64,000 nucleotides of DNA from Mariprofundus sp. UBA1536 (GTDB lineage Bacteria; Pseudomonadota; Zetaproteobacteria; Mariprofundales; Mariprofundaceae): assembly GCA_002323245.1 (NCBI GenBank), contig DCPU01000016.1:65876-129875 (forward strand), given 5' to 3'. Under the pieces are notes generated by a model. That model was not told the origin of the DNA. It saw only the letters and a program-made list of their open reading frames with translations, and made no database searches. The stretch's first letter is position 1. Each line of letters starts with the position of its first letter. The translations under genes and the position numbers were made by a program. Positions 35,243 through 43,404 of this stretch are shown here, piece by piece.

Positions 35243-35496
35243 GATTCAACATCAGGTGAGACGGCTTTTGGCGCATCCTTCGTCCGCTCACGCAGAACCA
35301 AGTCCATATCCAACTCCGAGCATATTTGTAAAATACGCTCAAAATGGACTTTTTCAGGTGATGTCTCATTGCGCGCAAATACGCGCTGCGAGATACCAAG
35401 CTTTTGCCCCATATCTGTTTGCGTCAAACCCAAAGACTTTCTTTTACTCTTCAAGATATCCGAAAGTTGTTTTGCAATAGCGATTTTATATTCCAT
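35236..35496 (-). CDS. hipB: HipB-type Xre antitoxin
   Basis: 86-residue protein with an Xre helix-turn-helix: LSDILKSKRKSLGLTQTDMG, then QKLGISQRVFARNE. It also has a short C-terminal tail ending VESW. A C-terminal Trp is a known feature of E. coli HipB, where it marks a disordered tail for degradation. It represses the hipBA operon and holds HipA inactive. Palindromic operator candidates lie 25-70 bases upstream. Confidence 0.92.
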   Translation of the reverse strand: MEYKIAIAKQLSDILKSKRKSLGLTQTDMGQKLGISQRVFARNETSPEKVHFERILQICSELDMDLVLRERTKDAPKAVSPDVESW

Positions 35497-35519
35497 ACCA
35501 TCACCTCAAAGCACAACCA

Positions 35520-35564
35520 TAGACCTCATAAAGTCTAAAGTAAATATAGTCCTTTAGGGGTCTA
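35520..35564. promoter_or_regulatory. Candidate HipB operators
   Basis: Two 18-base inverted repeats at 35520-35537 (TAGAC-N8-GTCTA, perfect) and 35547-35564 (TAGTC-N8-GTCTA, one mismatch), 27 bases apart and just upstream of hipB. The spacing fits HipB dimers on the same face of DNA. The layout resembles the spaced palindromes of the E. coli hip operator, with a different core. Confidence 0.65.
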
Positions 35565-35590
35565 AATATAAAATAGAACACACATGGTCT

Positions 35591-35690
35591 ATCTTCAGGG
35601 ACAATTGCTGCTTTTACCTTCACATCTGTTAATGCCATAACGTCACCTCGAGAAATGACGGTATCTGAAGAAGAAAAATACTGTAATTCA
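35591..35690 (-). repeat. Inverted copy of the integrase promoter and first 16 codons
   Basis: On the minus strand it reads from the AT-rich promoter through GAGGTGACGTT and ATG (35636) to the codons for VPED, then stops matching. It is almost identical to 25593-25692. The rest of that integrase gene is missing. The pair forms a 10-kb-spaced inverted repeat around most of the island. Confidence 0.9.
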
Positions 35691-35867
35691 CTGCTGTCCG
35701 GTTAAAGAAAAGCACTGCATAAAAAAGGTCTGAATTCCCGCGTCATAGTGTAACACTAAATACTAATAACAATGCATCATCTTAGACTAATATAGACGCG
35801 ACATCTTAAACTAGTTACGGTGCAGTATATATCAGCCACACCATGTCATCGAAGAAAGGATGTAATT

Positions 35868-37406
35868 ATGGCCTCTCCATCAGAAAAGTTGGCGCAGTCG
35901 CTCGAGGTGCTGCAGGCGCTTATGCAGTCTGGGAAGGTCGCGATTCGTTCGGCGGATTTGACGCGGCTGCACAGAGAGCGCCTTGTAAAACAAGGATTTT
36001 TACAGGAAGTGGTTCGTGGTTGGTATATCCAATCTCGCCCCGATGAAAAGGAGGGCGATAGCACAGCGTGGTATGCCTCATTTTGGAAATTTTGCGCCGG
36101 TTATTTGGATTTTCGCTTTAACAACGACTGGATTCTTACACCCGAGCAATCCATATCGCTGCTGGTGGAAAATCAATCGTCCCCTCGCCAGCTTCTGGTG
36201 CGCGCGCCAAAAGCTGGCAACAATATCTTGGCGCTTTTGCATGGCTCATCATTATTGGATGTGGTATCGACGCTGCCTGAGCAGAAAGATCGCATTGTGC
36301 AAGATGGCATACAATTGTTCGCTTTGCCCGCAGCGCTCGTTGCCTGTCAGCCTGCATTTTACACGCAAAACCCAACCGATATACGGGCAGCGTTGGCGAT
36401 GATTCGAGATGCATCGGAAGTGTTGCCACTGTTGCTCGATGGCGGGAAAAGCGTTGTCGCAGGCCGCTTGGCTGGTGCATTCCGTAGTATTGGTAGGGAA
36501 AGCATTGCCGATGACATCGTGAAAACCATGAAAACGGCCGATTACAATGTGCGGGAAGTGAATCCATTTGAGGCGCTTGCGCCGGTGGTATTGAGCCAAG
36601 ATATGCGCTCACCATATGTCAATCGCATTCATTTGATGTGGCAACAAATGCGGCCAAGTGTGATTGAAGCTTTTCCCAGTAAACCCGATAAACCCGTGGA
36701 TGCCCAAGTCTATATGGACAGGGTGGAAGAGATTTATCTTACTGATGCTTATCATTCATTATCCATTGAAGGTTATCGGGTTACGCCCGAGTTGATTGAG
36801 CGGGTGCGCAGCGGCAACTGGAACCCAGAGGGTAGCGAGCAAGAAAAAAATCAGCGCGATGCCCTTGCCGCGCGGGGGTATTGGCAAGCATTTCAGAGCG
36901 TGAAACTGAGTGTGGAGAAGGTTCTAAACGGCACATTACCAGGCGATGCCGCGGCAAAGGGGCATAGAGATTGGTACCGTGAACTGTTTGGTCCCAGTGT
37001 TGTAGCGGGTATTTTAAAGCCTATGGATTTAGCGGGTTATCGCACCGATCAAGTCTATCTTCGAGGCTCTATGCATGTGCCGCCGCGCGCTGCGGTAGTG
37101 CGCGATGCCATGCCTGCCTTGTTTGCCCTGCTGCGTGATGAGCAAGACCCCGCTGTGCGGGTTGTGCTTGGGCATTTTATGTTTGTTTATATTCACCCCT
37201 ACATGGATGGCAATGGCCGCATGGGTCGTTTCTTGATGAATGTGATGCTGGCTTCAGGCGGTTATCCGTGGGTGGTGATTCCCGTAGAAGAACGCAGCCA
37301 TTATATGACTGCTCTCGAATCAGCAAGCGCCAACCACGACATCGCGCCATTTACAACCTTTCTAAGCAACCTTGTTGTCGCAACGATGAAACACGAACAG
37401 GCATAG
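35868..37406 (+). CDS. Fic protein fused to an N-terminal AbiEi-like antitoxin domain
   Basis: 512 residues. The first 200 resemble type IV antitoxin AbiEi: a winged helix (LQALMQSGKVAIRSADLTRL, then KQGFLQEVVRGWYIQSRP), then the AbiEi-like region LLVRAPKAGNNILALLHGSSL and IQLFALPAALV. The Fic part has the inhibitory motif SLSIEG (S297 to E301) and the loop HPYMDGNGRMGR starting at H443, with Tyr in place of the usual Phe. The fusion suggests self-contained DNA-binding control plus AMP transfer. AAAGGA precedes the ATG at 35868. It has no co-directional partner except the small gene after it. Confidence 0.88.
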   Translation: MASPSEKLAQSLEVLQALMQSGKVAIRSADLTRLHRERLVKQGFLQEVVRGWYIQSRPDEKEGDSTAWYASFWKFCAGYLDFRFNNDWILTPEQSISLLVENQSSPRQLLVRAPKAGNNILALLHGSSLLDVVSTLPEQKDRIVQDGIQLFALPAALVACQPAFYTQNPTDIRAALAMIRDASEVLPLLLDGGKSVVAGRLAGAFRSIGRESIADDIVKTMKTADYNVREVNPFEALAPVVLSQDMRSPYVNRIHLMWQQMRPSVIEAFPSKPDKPVDAQVYMDRVEEIYLTDAYHSLSIEGYRVTPELIERVRSGNWNPEGSEQEKNQRDALAARGYWQAFQSVKLSVEKVLNGTLPGDAAAKGHRDWYRELFGPSVVAGILKPMDLAGYRTDQVYLRGSMHVPPRAAVVRDAMPALFALLRDEQDPAVRVVLGHFMFVYIHPYMDGNGRMGRFLMNVMLASGGYPWVVIPVEERSHYMTALESASANHDIAPFTTFLSNLVVATMKHEQA

Positions 37407-37443
37407 ACATAAGTACCCCCAACTAGAAGAAAAGGTGGCTTAT

Positions 37444-37740
37444 ATGGCTTTAACAGACACAAAAGTAAAAAGCGCGAATGTCCCAGAAGGAAAAAAGCAG
37501 GCCAAGATTGCTAATGCTGGGGGGGTTATATTTTTGGTTACGGGCTCAGGTGCGATGCACACTTCCAATGATGCCCTATGTCTTTGTGCGGCATGTGATT
37601 TTCAGCAGTTCTTGACTGAAATTTTACCATATACGCCGTTTGCATCGGTGGACGCGATGTGCGCTGAAGCGCATCGCTTTCATTGCTCGGTGTGTGGGGC
37701 TAAAGACATTGGTATCAAGGAAGTGGATGCGGTTGCTTAA
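37444..37740 (+). CDS. Chimeric small ORF: integrase N-terminus joined to a Cys-rich segment
   Basis: 98 residues. The first 25-30 (MALTDTKVKSANVPEGKKQA) are the start of a second, diverged P4-type integrase. The rest is unrelated. It holds two cysteine/histidine groups, CLCAAC and HRFHCSVCGAKD, that could form a zinc ribbon. AAGGTGG precedes the ATG. I regard it as the join between island and chromosome rather than a designed gene, but the frame is open and has a ribosome site. Confidence 0.55.
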   Translation: MALTDTKVKSANVPEGKKQAKIANAGGVIFLVTGSGAMHTSNDALCLCAACDFQQFLTEILPYTPFASVDAMCAEAHRFHCSVCGAKDIGIKEVDAVA

Positions 37741-37743
37741 CGC

Positions 37744-38478
37744 TCAACTGCGTTGATGGGCAATCCTTTGGATGGCGCGAAAGCGGCGCCAGCTAGTGAG
37801 GTTAAGGTATTTGTAGCACAGCAGGCAGCCAGCATCGAAGGCGAAGTAGACCACGCCGATGCCGCTGGGCGGATTGGCGCTAGGCACCCATGAAAGTTCA
37901 CCAAACCAGATGCTTGGCCAATGCCAGCATTGGTAATATGTGCCGACAAGCTCTAAGTAGACGACCATAAAAAACATCAACGAAAAGAAGATTTTTGTTT
38001 CCGGGCGGCGGTGAAACAGAACGAGGATAACCAGCATACAAACAAAGCCGAACACATCATTGGCAAAGATTAACCACAGCGTGGCATAGATGATGATGAT
38101 GGGATAAAGCGTAGATATGATGCGCTTTTGATGTTTACGCACCCAACGTTCTTTGGTCATGTAATACACGGCGGCGTAAACTAGCGCATGGCCAAAGGGC
38201 ACATACAAGGGTACGTTTTCTAGGCGGTAGGTGTACATACCGAGGCCTAAAGCAAACACCACTTCGCCACCATAGGAAATCACCACCCCCAGCAGCATGA
38301 GTTTCTTAGAAACAGGGCTAACTGAGCTGAATACATAAGCGAACACCAGCATAACAAAGGCATTGGTGAGTAATTGATTGCTGGCAAACAACGCGCCTAC
38401 ATAGGCGCTATCAAGAAATAGTCCAAACCCGAGGGTAAATAGCACGGGGCCATAGATATGCGCGAATTTCAGATGCAT
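37744..38478 (-). CDS. Multi-pass membrane protein of unknown function
   Basis: 244 residues with about seven hydrophobic helices, for example VLFTLGFGLFLDSAYVGAL, VISYGGEVVFALGLGMY and IIIIYATLWLIFANDVFGF. A Trp/Tyr-rich extracytoplasmic loop (YYQCWHWPSIWFGELSWVP) follows, and the C-terminus is basic. I do not recognise the family. It begins one base after the prmA stop and is therefore co-transcribed with it. It is the first core gene right of the island. Confidence 0.8.
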   Translation of the reverse strand: MHLKFAHIYGPVLFTLGFGLFLDSAYVGALFASNQLLTNAFVMLVFAYVFSSVSPVSKKLMLLGVVISYGGEVVFALGLGMYTYRLENVPLYVPFGHALVYAAVYYMTKERWVRKHQKRIISTLYPIIIIYATLWLIFANDVFGFVCMLVILVLFHRRPETKIFFSLMFFMVVYLELVGTYYQCWHWPSIWFGELSWVPSANPPSGIGVVYFAFDAGCLLCYKYLNLTSWRRFRAIQRIAHQRS

Positions 38479-39330
38479 TTAGGCAAGGCGCTTGAATTCA
38501 ACAACCGACCATTCTTCTTTGTTTTGTGTGCTGTGATGGCGTAAGCCTTGCGCTTCATAAGCTTGTATGATGCCATCGACTTGGGTGGTCAATAAACCTG
38601 ATAAAATCAAATTACTGGCGACTGCTTTGGATAAGGGCTCTGCCATTTCTAATAAGGGGCCAGCAAGGATGTTGGCAACCACCAATTCAAATTGGCGTGC
38701 TGGCGGCGTATCGCCCAAGGTGGCGGTGAGCTTCACACCATTCACCTCAGCATTTTCAGCGCTGGCTGAGACAGAAAGCGGATCAAAATCCACGGCATGA
38801 ATATCCAAAGCGCCAAGCTTGCCTGCGGCAATGGCCAACAGACCTGAGCCTGAGCCCATGTCCAATAAGCTGGTTGGTGCTTGGTTGGCGCAATAATGCT
38901 CAATGGCTTCTAAGCATAAAAAAGTGGTGGGGTGGGTGCCTGTGCCAAAGGCCATGCCAGGCTCTAAAATGATGTCCACTTCGCGCTCAGGGATAGCTTC
39001 GCAAAACGATGGGCGCACGCACAAGGTTTTGCCCACGGGCATAGCCACCCAATTTTTTTGCCAAGCTGTGGCCCAATCATCGTTGAGCACTTCTATGCTC
39101 CATTGCTCAGGGGCCGGGTTGAGTGTTGCCACGGCAGCTTGCAGCTGCGTCATTTGTGCCTTCTCATCGGCGGCCACATCAAACCAAGCAATACGCACTT
39201 CAGCACCTGTATCAATGTCGGTTTCTTCGGCGCAGCCAATAGCTTGCAGGCCCTCAGCCATGGCGAGAAATGCTTCTTCATCCAGCAAATCACCATCAAC
39301 TTTTAATTCAATACATGTAACATTTTGCAT
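38479..39330 (-). CDS. prmA: Ribosomal protein L11 methyltransferase
   Basis: Trimethylates lysines of ribosomal protein L11. 283 residues with a small N-terminal substrate domain, the SAM motif LLDMGSGSGLLAIAAGKLGA, VDFDPLSVSASAENAEVNGV, VVANILAGPLLEMA and LSGLLTTQ. The upstream PGMAFGTGTHPTT signature is also present. No unusual features. Confidence 0.95.
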   Translation of the reverse strand: MQNVTCIELKVDGDLLDEEAFLAMAEGLQAIGCAEETDIDTGAEVRIAWFDVAADEKAQMTQLQAAVATLNPAPEQWSIEVLNDDWATAWQKNWVAMPVGKTLCVRPSFCEAIPEREVDIILEPGMAFGTGTHPTTFLCLEAIEHYCANQAPTSLLDMGSGSGLLAIAAGKLGALDIHAVDFDPLSVSASAENAEVNGVKLTATLGDTPPARQFELVVANILAGPLLEMAEPLSKAVASNLILSGLLTTQVDGIIQAYEAQGLRHHSTQNKEEWSVVEFKRLA

Positions 39331-39402
39331 AGTCGCCTATCCTTCATCATAGTAACGCAGTTTCATTTGGGGGTTGCCTTGTTTCATCCAACATCATTTC
39401 AA

Positions 39403-40098
39403 ATGCGATTGATTCAAAATGAGCGGTTAACCGACCTCTCTGTCGATGAGGTGGTTTCAAAATTAACCTTTATCGCCTTGCCGCATCAAACGCTTCCCGA
39501 TTTTCAAACAGGTCAATGCGTGCGTTTGCATATTCCCGCTGTTCCTGAGCTACAATCCGGTTATTTCGCAATTGCATCCAGCCCGCATGATAACTCAACT
39601 TATGAGTTTGTAATTAAAGCAGTGAACGATTTGTCTACAGCCCTAACGCAAATGGTTGCTGGCGACGAAGTTGAGGCTGAAGGGCCTATGGGCAAAGGCT
39701 TTAATTTGACTGAACAAAAGGGAAAAAATCTTATTCTCATGGGTGTGGGCACAGGCATTGCGCCGCTGCGTAGTGTGTGGTTAGACATCATCAAAAACCG
39801 TAGTGATTTTGGCCATGTCACCATTTACGCTGGCTTTTTAAGCGCCATGCATCATTTGCTTACCGATGAGCTGCAAAGCTTGGACGAACATGACATTCAG
39901 GTGAGTGTTTCGCTCACCACGGGTCACGATGATTGGAAAGGTCCTGTGGGTTTTGTGCAACATGCCTTGGAAGATGATGCACCTTCACCTGAGAACACTG
40001 TGGCCTGCCTCGCGGGTATGAATGTGATGGTGGATGCCTGCACCGATAGCTTGTTTAAACTGGGCTTTTCGCAAGAACAAATCTTGCTGAATTTTTAA
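39403..40098 (+). CDS. Ferredoxin-NADP reductase-like flavoprotein
   Basis: About 231 residues: an FAD-binding beta-barrel (GQCVRLHIPAVPELQSGYFAIASSP resembles the RxYS region in altered form) and an NAD(P)-binding half (LILMGVGTGIAPLRSVW, then a CLAGMNVMVDA-type end). The C-terminal Cys-rich FeS motif of PyrK is absent, so it is not a standard PyrK. The neighbourhood ruvX-pyrB-pyrC makes a link to the class 1B-like pyrD in this window possible. No good ribosome site is visible before the ATG at 39403; a TTG near 39379 is another choice. Confidence 0.78.
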   Translation: MRLIQNERLTDLSVDEVVSKLTFIALPHQTLPDFQTGQCVRLHIPAVPELQSGYFAIASSPHDNSTYEFVIKAVNDLSTALTQMVAGDEVEAEGPMGKGFNLTEQKGKNLILMGVGTGIAPLRSVWLDIIKNRSDFGHVTIYAGFLSAMHHLLTDELQSLDEHDIQVSVSLTTGHDDWKGPVGFVQHALEDDAPSPENTVACLAGMNVMVDACTDSLFKLGFSQEQILLNF

Positions 40099-40103
40099 TT
40101 TTT

Positions 40104-40559
40104 TTGACTGATATCTCAAACATAGAACTGCCACTGCTGGCGCTGGATGTGGGCGGCAAGCGTATTGGTGTTGCCGTCTCCGATAAATTTGGTTTTTCTT
40201 GTCGCGGGGTTACCTGCCTGTTTCGCAATGATAAAGGTTGGCCAACGCAGGTGCGAAAACTTATCAATGAGTATGGCAGCCGCGCTGTGGTGATTGGTTT
40301 GCCGTTGAATATGGATGGCAGCGAAGGTTCACAAGCCTTGGATTGCAGGGCTGCAGCTAAGGATTTGGCAGCGGCGATAAGCCTGCCCATCGTCTTTCAA
40401 GATGAGCGCCTCTCGACATGGACAGCCAAAGAGCGATTATTCGCCCAGGGCTTAAATGAGAAAAAAATGCGAGCAAAATTGGATCAAACTGCAGCTGCAG
40501 TTTTCCTTGAAGATTTTATTGCTGCCCACCCCGAATTGATGGAGAAAAAACATGCCTGA
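40104..40559 (+). CDS. ruvX: Putative pre-16S rRNA nuclease / Holliday junction resolvase YqgF
   Basis: 151 residues with the RNase H-like YqgF fold: LLALDVGGKRIGVAVSD at the start, VIGLPLNMDGSEG, and VFQDERLSTWTAKERL with the acidic residues. Family members process the 5' end of 16S rRNA. It starts with TTG at 40104, six bases after the reductase stop, and overlaps pyrB by eight bases. Confidence 0.93.
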   Translation: MTDISNIELPLLALDVGGKRIGVAVSDKFGFSCRGVTCLFRNDKGWPTQVRKLINEYGSRAVVIGLPLNMDGSEGSQALDCRAAAKDLAAAISLPIVFQDERLSTWTAKERLFAQGLNEKKMRAKLDQTAAAVFLEDFIAAHPELMEKKHA

Positions 40560-41496
40560 ACCTTTATTTGGACTGAAACATTTATTCGGTATTGGTGATT
40601 TAAACCGCGATCAAATCACGTCTTTGGTCAATCTTGGTGAAGACTTTATCGACATCAACGAACGCGATTTAAAAAAGGCGCCCACCCTACGCGGAAGAAC
40701 CATCATCAACTTGTTTTTTGAAAACTCCACCCGTACCCGCACCAGCTTTGAAATTGCGGGCAAACGTTTATCAGCTGATGTGATCAATATTTCAGCATCC
40801 ACTTCAGCCACATCCAAGGGCGAAACCCTGCTGGATACGGCGCAAACGCTTGCTGCCATGCAGCCGCATGTGTTGGTGATTCGCCATTCCATAGCGGGCA
40901 CTTGCGAATTCTTGGCCGAATATTTGGACGAAACCAAGCTGATCAATGCTGGCGATGGTGCCCATGAACACCCCACTCAGATTTTAACAGATTTGCTCAC
41001 GCTCAAACGCAGCATTGGTGATATCACGGGCAAAACTATGACCATCGTTGGCGATATTTCTCATTCGCGCGTGGCGCGCTCACACCTTCTCGCGGCAAAA
41101 ATTATGGGTTACAAGGTTCGCCTTGTCGCGCCCAAAACATTGTTGCCATCGTTTGTTGAACGTTACGGCTGTGAAGTGTTTTATGATTTTGATGCTGCAC
41201 TCGAGGGTACGGATATTTTGTACATGTTGCGCGTACAAAGTGAGCGCCTCACGGAAAGCTCATGTTTCCCTTCCATTCGCGAATACCATGAGGCTTATGG
41301 CCTGAACATGAAACGTCTTCGCGCCGCTGGTGATCATTGTATGGTCATGCATCCTGGGCCGATGAATCGGGGTGTGGAAATTGCCACCGATGTGGCTGAT
41401 TCGATGAAGAGCCTTATTTTACAACAAGTAGAGCATGGCGTGGCTGTGCGCATGGCGGCGCTCACTGCACTTTGTGGTGGGGCAACAAAAGAATGA
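40552..41496 (+). CDS. pyrB: Aspartate carbamoyltransferase catalytic subunit
   Basis: First committed step of pyrimidine synthesis. 314 residues with the carbamoyl-phosphate loop FFENSTRTRTSFE, the catalytic HPTQILTDLLT, and IVGDISHSRVARSH. HPGPMNRGVEI lies near the C-terminus. No pyrI is seen, so it probably works in the dihydroorotase-associated form; pyrC follows 40 bases downstream. Confidence 0.96.
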   Translation: MPEPLFGLKHLFGIGDLNRDQITSLVNLGEDFIDINERDLKKAPTLRGRTIINLFFENSTRTRTSFEIAGKRLSADVINISASTSATSKGETLLDTAQTLAAMQPHVLVIRHSIAGTCEFLAEYLDETKLINAGDGAHEHPTQILTDLLTLKRSIGDITGKTMTIVGDISHSRVARSHLLAAKIMGYKVRLVAPKTLLPSFVERYGCEVFYDFDAALEGTDILYMLRVQSERLTESSCFPSIREYHEAYGLNMKRLRAAGDHCMVMHPGPMNRGVEIATDVADSMKSLILQQVEHGVAVRMAALTALCGGATKE

Positions 41497-41536
41497 AACA
41501 TATCAACGTAGTGTCTGAACAAGGTGGTTTAAGCGT

Positions 41537-42811
41537 ATGACAGATTTGCTAATTAAAAATGGCCGCGTGATTGATCCTGCCCATGACATTGATGCTGTGT
41601 GTGATGTGTGGATAGCCGATGGCCGCATTGAAGGAGTGGGTAGTTTTTCTGGTGTTGCCGCGCAAAGCATTGATGCTTGGGGATTAATTGTTTGCCCAGG
41701 TCTGATTGATATGCATGTGCATTTGCGCGAGCCAGGCCAAGAGTGGAAAGAAGATATTGAATCGGGTTCACAATCGGCAGTGGCGGGCGGCATTACAACC
41801 ATTTGCACTATGCCCAACACCCAACCGCGCATTGACCATGCCGGTATTGTCTTGCAGGTGATTGTCAGAGCCAAAGAAGTAGGGCTTTGTAATTTGCGCC
41901 CAGTTGGCGCTGTTACCCGTAATTTGGATGGTAAAGAATTAACCGAAATGCGCGAATTATCGCGAGCTGGTGCGGTGGCATTTTCTGATGATGGTCGCCC
42001 TGTCTGGCATTCGGGTGTGATGCGTAAGGCATTGGAGTATTCAGCAAGTTTTGGTTATCTGATTATTCAGCATGCTGAGGATTTGCAGCTGACCAAAGGC
42101 GGTGCGGTTAACGAAGGTTGGGTGTCTACTCAGCTCGGCGTAGCTGGCATGCCTGTGGAAGGCGAAGATAGTATGATTGCGCGCGATATTATGCTTACCC
42201 GCCGCGCTAAAGCGCGTTATCACGTGGCGCATATCTCTTCCAAAGGTGCTGTTGAGCAAGTGCGCTTGGCCAAAAGAGAAGGGCTGCAGGTGACCACCGA
42301 AGCTGCGCCGCACCATTTTGCTTTGACTGAAGATGAGGTATTGCACTTTAACGTCGATGCCAAGATGAGTCCGCCGCTGCGTACCGAAGAAGACAGGTTG
42401 GCTGTGATTGAAGGCTTGCGTGATGGCACCATTGAAGTGATCGCCACCGATCATGCGCCACATCATGAAGATGATAAGCGTTGTGGTTTGTCTTGTGCAG
42501 CGTTTGGTATTGTGGGTCTTGAGACCATGTTGCCCGTGTCGCTTGATTTGGTGCGCGCTGGTATTTTAACCATGCCGGATATGATTGCGAAAATGACCAG
42601 TAATCCTGCGAAACTGCTGAATCTACCTGAGGGTAAGCTTAGCATCGGTAATGCGGCTGATATCTGTATTTTTGATGCGGATAAGACTTGGGTGTTGGAC
42701 AAAGAGAAAATGTTTACCAAGGGGCGGAATACGCCTTGGCATGGTCGGACGATGACTGGGCAAGTTCGCTTTACGATCAAAGATGGACGCGTGGTGTTTG
42801 AAAACGCTTAA
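41537..42811 (+). CDS. pyrC: Dihydroorotase
   Basis: Cyclises carbamoyl-aspartate. 424 residues, class I type, with the metal-binding DMHVHLREPGQEWKED, the carbamylated-lysine region, HISSKGAVEQVRLAK, and the active-site ATDHAPHHEDDK. The family's long form commonly accompanies pyrB. All metal ligands are present, so it is active-type rather than the inactive PyrX homologue. Confidence 0.95.
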   Translation: MTDLLIKNGRVIDPAHDIDAVCDVWIADGRIEGVGSFSGVAAQSIDAWGLIVCPGLIDMHVHLREPGQEWKEDIESGSQSAVAGGITTICTMPNTQPRIDHAGIVLQVIVRAKEVGLCNLRPVGAVTRNLDGKELTEMRELSRAGAVAFSDDGRPVWHSGVMRKALEYSASFGYLIIQHAEDLQLTKGGAVNEGWVSTQLGVAGMPVEGEDSMIARDIMLTRRAKARYHVAHISSKGAVEQVRLAKREGLQVTTEAAPHHFALTEDEVLHFNVDAKMSPPLRTEEDRLAVIEGLRDGTIEVIATDHAPHHEDDKRCGLSCAAFGIVGLETMLPVSLDLVRAGILTMPDMIAKMTSNPAKLLNLPEGKLSIGNAADICIFDADKTWVLDKEKMFTKGRNTPWHGRTMTGQVRFTIKDGRVVFENA

Positions 42812-43107
42812 GACCTGAATCACTTTCTAACATGAATCATCTGTTCATTTTTGGGCAGCCAAAAACGAACCAAAAAGCTGCCCTTAAACAGCTGCGTACT
42901 TCCTTCACTTACAGCCATAAAAAGGGCGCGTGATACTGCGCTTTTCCTTTTTATGCCTGACGTTCCGGCGCAGCTGTAACAAGGGAGGAGTTCCCTTCTC
43001 TTTTATTCTATTGATTCCAAGAAAACAAAAAAACTTCGCGTAACTTTGCGTTCTCTGCGGTGAAAGAACTCTGAAGCTGCTGGGTGCCGAAGAAGGATGC
43101 GGTGGTG
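42812..43107. other. Intergenic stretch with hairpins and a repeat copy
   Basis: No gene seen. Near 42855 the arms GGGCAGC and GCTGCCC form a hairpin with an A-rich loop, perhaps an end of the pyr transcript. At 43034-43061 lies a diverged copy of the repeat that flanks the GxxExxY gene at 21795. Confidence 0.55.
43034..43061 (-). repeat. Diverged copy of the ACCGCGAAG-type repeat
   Basis: The minus strand reads ACCGCAGAGAACGCAAAG, then TTACGCGAAG, with 23 of 28 bases matching 21795-21822 and a similar T-rich continuation. No GxxExxY gene is attached here. Confidence 0.65.
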
Positions 43108-43404
43108 TTAAACCAGGCTGACGCCTAGGCGGTGTAGGCTTTGGATGAGGAAGATGTCTAAGAAGTAAATCACCATCAGGGCAATGATGGGTGAGAAGTC
43201 AATGCCGCTGAAGTAGGGCACGCGGCGGCGGATGGGGTAGAGGATTGGCTCGGAGAGCTGATTGATGATACGCACAATCGGATTGTACGGATCTGGGCTA
43301 ACCCATGATAAAATGGCTCTGGCGATAATTACAATCATGGCGATGTTCAAAACAATGCCGCCCACGCCGGCCAGGGCCTGCAGAAAATAACCCACGATAA
43401 ACAT
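43108..43404 (-). CDS. YggT family membrane protein
   Basis: 98 residues, two hydrophobic helix pairs with the family signature ILSWVSPDPYNPIVRIINQL followed by SEPILYPIRR. YggT proteins are small inner-membrane proteins of unclear role, usually next to proC and yggS as here. The ATG overlaps the proC stop by one base. Confidence 0.93.
   Translation of the reverse strand: MFIVGYFLQALAGVGGIVLNIAMIVIIARAILSWVSPDPYNPIVRIINQLSEPILYPIRRRVPYFSGIDFSPIIALMVIYFLDIFLIQSLHRLGVSLV

Larger units (their letters stand above)
25456..37735 (+). mobile_element. Integrative island next to tRNA-Ala, decayed
   Basis: About 12.3 kb of accessory genes from the 3' end of tRNA-Ala to the start of core gene 37744-38478. 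It starts with a P4-type integrase reading away from the tRNA gene, the usual arrangement for tRNA-targeted elements. The cargo is restriction-system fragments, Fic proteins, toxin-antitoxin-like pairs and pieces of integrase genes. I searched by eye for a second copy of the tRNA 3' end near the right border and did not find one. The right limit is therefore inferred from gene content. Confidence 0.75.

Noticed and set aside
37400..37760. Search for an attR copy of the tRNA-Ala 3' end at the right border of the island.
   Set aside because: No stretch resembling the T-arm and acceptor end of 25380-25455 is visible, so I do not annotate attachment sites.
39403..40098. Annotation of the FNR-like protein as PyrK.
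   Set aside because: PyrK requires a C-terminal cluster of four cysteines for the 2Fe-2S centre; only two unrelated cysteines occur here.
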